A stretch of DNA of 64,000 nucleotides from assembly GCA_019750095.1 (NCBI GenBank), contig JAIEOW010000040.1, forward strand, positions 21,752 to 85,751, written 5' to 3'. This document shows, piece after piece, positions 62,318-64,000 of the stretch. The DNA comes from Phycisphaerales bacterium. Its GTDB lineage: Bacteria > Planctomycetota > Phycisphaerae > Phycisphaerales > UBA1924. Within the stretch, counting starts at the first letter, position 1. Each line of letters begins with the position of its first letter. Made by a program: the position numbers and the translations under genes. A model generated the notes under the pieces. That model ran no database searches. It was not told the origin of the DNA and saw only the letters and a list, made by a program, of their open reading frames with translations.

Positions 62318-62458
62318 GGCAGAAAGGGTCCTTTGGGGCGGATTGGCCGCCCGGAACTATACGGCGGGCAGGGTGGTACCGGTGATACGCGCCAACGGCG
62401 CGGCGTTCGCGCAACGACGCTGGGTATGTTGGGTTCTGGTTGGGTTTTGGTTCTCGGG

Positions 62459-63967
62459 CTAAACCCGCTCTACCCGGGCCGTCGCGGATGGACGCGTGGG
62501 AATGACGACCAAGGGCTTTGATCGCACGTGGTCAAGGGCGGCCTGGGCCACTGCGGCGGCCTGCTGACGCAGTTCGGGGACGGCGGTGCTCTCCCACGTG
62601 GCGGGCTTGCGGAGCGTGCCGACGACGAAGAGGTTGGCGTTGGGCTGTCCCTCCGCGTCGATCGCGTGGCCTGGGGCCTGGGTGTCGATGCCCAGCCCAA
62701 GCTCGTCAACACGTACGGCGGCGTGACGCAGCAATGCCGCGATCAGGGGGCTGGAAACGGCGCAGTTGGAGGGCGTGGGGCCGGTGCAGTTGATGACCCA
62801 GGACGTCTGGAGTGTGAGTTCGCTCTTTGGATCGGTGGAAAGATCGCCGCGACGGCGAAGGCGCGTGGTGATGGTGGAGTCGGTGGCGGTTGCGCTTGTG
62901 ACGCGACCGGCGATGAGCTCGAAGCGTCCGGCGGCTCGCAGCTCGGCGATGTTTCGCGCGATGTGCGGAGCCATGCGGTGGCGGTGGATCTCCCAGAACG
63001 GGCGCACGCGATCGATGAAGCGGCGACGCTCATTCAGCGGCAGAGCGTTGCAGATCGCGGCGGTGTGCGGGCGGAGCGCGTCGACGATGGTGCGCCAGTC
63101 GCCATTGGGCTCAAGCGCTCGGGCGCGGCCGCGGACGGCGGCGAGGAGCCGTCGTGCAGTAAGTGTTTCCGCAGGATCGAGCAGCGATGCCGCCAGTGCG
63201 GCGACATCGGCAGGAGGATTGGGCTTGTCGAGATGAGCGTGCGGGAGCATGGCCCGGCGCGAGACGAGCCAGGTGTGTGCGGTTCGCGCTCGCTCTGGAG
63301 CATGGAGCGAGAGCAGAGCGTCAATGGCGGTGAGACTTGAGCCGAGGATGAGCACGGGCTCATCGGGCTTGATCGCCGCGAGCGCCCCGGAGCTCCAGGG
63401 GTCGCTGATGAAGCGATCGCGCGGGCCGGTCCAAATGGCCGCGAGGGGATCGGTGGGCGGGCGGTGGCCGACGGCGAGGATCGCGGCATGGGCTTGGATC
63501 GCTGGTCCGGAGCTCAGGCGAATGGTCCAATCGCCGCTCGCGTCGCGAGCCACATCGATGGCTTCATCGTGCATGATGTGCAGCTCGGCGGCTGAGCTTG
63601 CCGACGCTGCGGCGTGGAGCGTCTCTTGCACATACTGCCCATATTCGCGACGGGGCAAGAAGTCCCCGGGAGACACGCTCGGCGTTCGGGCGCGGGCCCA
63701 GGACAAAAAGTGCTCGGGCTGATCGACCCACGCGCTCATGCGTGCGGCGGGGACGTTGAGCACGTGCAGCGGATCGGTCGTGCCATAGGCGACGCCGCGA
63801 CCAAGGGCCTCGCGACGCTCGATGAGCACGACGTTCAGGGGGGTGTTGTTGGTAGAGGCCAGTCGCAGCAGATTAGCGGCGGAGATTGAGCCGGAGAACC
63901 CGCCGCCGATGATGGCGATGGTGGGGGCCGAGGCGTTCAGAGATGGGCTGGGGCGTGGTTGAGCCAT
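62459..63967 (-). CDS. FAD/NAD(P)-binding protein (monooxygenase-like)
   Basis: The 502-residue protein has an FAD-binding GxGxxG in AIIGGGFSGSISAANLL (residues 18-34), a GRGVAYGTTDPLHVLNVPAARMS segment, and PVLILGSSLTAIDALLSLHA as a second dinucleotide site, matching the FAD-NAD(P)-binding superfamily that includes HpnW-like and YjiT-type proteins. Near the C-terminus, VINCTGPTPSN and LFVVGTLRKPATWESTAVPELRQ are typical. The reaction is unknown. It starts at ATG 63967, near the window's end; no 3' partner is visible. Confidence 0.87.
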   Translation of the reverse strand: MAQPRPSPSLNASAPTIAIIGGGFSGSISAANLLRLASTNNTPLNVVLIERREALGRGVAYGTTDPLHVLNVPAARMSAWVDQPEHFLSWARARTPSVSPGDFLPRREYGQYVQETLHAAASASSAAELHIMHDEAIDVARDASGDWTIRLSSGPAIQAHAAILAVGHRPPTDPLAAIWTGPRDRFISDPWSSGALAAIKPDEPVLILGSSLTAIDALLSLHAPERARTAHTWLVSRRAMLPHAHLDKPNPPADVAALAASLLDPAETLTARRLLAAVRGRARALEPNGDWRTIVDALRPHTAAICNALPLNERRRFIDRVRPFWEIHRHRMAPHIARNIAELRAAGRFELIAGRVTSATATDSTITTRLRRRGDLSTDPKSELTLQTSWVINCTGPTPSNCAVSSPLIAALLRHAAVRVDELGLGIDTQAPGHAIDAEGQPNANLFVVGTLRKPATWESTAVPELRQQAAAVAQAALDHVRSKPLVVIPTRPSATARVERV

Positions 63968-64000
63968 CGCGGATGGGGTCGAGATGCGTGAGATCCAAAG

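Overview
The window is high-GC bacterial chromosome, densely packed with protein genes on both strands. Its gene content points to a planctomycete of the Phycisphaerae/Phycisphaerales type. This is an inference from family style: short membrane proteins with a CPxC...CPEC ribbon, a PEP-CTERM-like exported protein, ECF sigma factors with unusual partners, and many long hypothetical exported proteins. I saw no rRNA, tRNA or CRISPR array.

Layout. 1-7.5 kb: the edge of a surface-polysaccharide locus, with a truncated asparagine-synthase-like gene, four glycosyltransferase-type genes, a methyltransferase and a NeuD-like acyltransferase. 7.7-14.9 kb: a membrane coiled-coil protein with a BRCT-like end, a LpxL/HtrB-type acyltransferase, a response regulator, SpoVR and two zinc-ribbon membrane proteins. 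15-23 kb: an importer-type ABC ATPase, a PAC2 protein, an acyl-CoA carboxylase beta subunit, an acyltransferase-3 and an ABC-2 exporter pair. 23.3-26.5 kb: frr and pyrH, normally neighbours, separated by two divergent IS200-like transposase genes set in palindromic repeats. 26.8-35.5 kb: a tightly overlapping five-gene operon of unknown role (VWA protein, two exported repeat proteins, a membrane protein with a J-like N-terminus, a zinc-ribbon protein). 36.2-38.4 kb: a Wzm/Wzt-type polysaccharide exporter, then a PEP-CTERM-like protein, a small-molecule kinase and a class III aminotransferase.

42-48.5 kb is a redox and metal stress stretch: exported MsrA and lipoprotein MsrB, a CopA-type P-type ATPase, an ECF sigma factor with a cysteine-bearing tail, an AhpD-like protein and a membrane rhodanese. 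48.8-50.3 kb is recA, with a readable promoter overlapped by a palindrome. 50.3-54.2 kb holds two tandem lipoproteins, a CoA-transferase and a small membrane protein. 54.4-56.9 kb holds an ECF sigma / cupin anti-sigma pair, an orphan minus-strand terminator that suggests a structured non-coding RNA, and apaG. 56.9-64 kb holds a lipoprotein, a large hypothetical protein, an RdgB-type pyrophosphatase, a stand-alone nuoB, a toxin-antitoxin pair with a visible operator, a long thioredoxin-fold exported protein and an FAD/NAD(P)-binding protein.

The parts most worth following are the uncharacterised VWA operon, the structured RNA candidate at 55.8-56.0 kb, and the IS200-like pair with its symmetric repeats inside pyrH-frr. 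All calls come from reading the sequence and from family knowledge; no database search was run.
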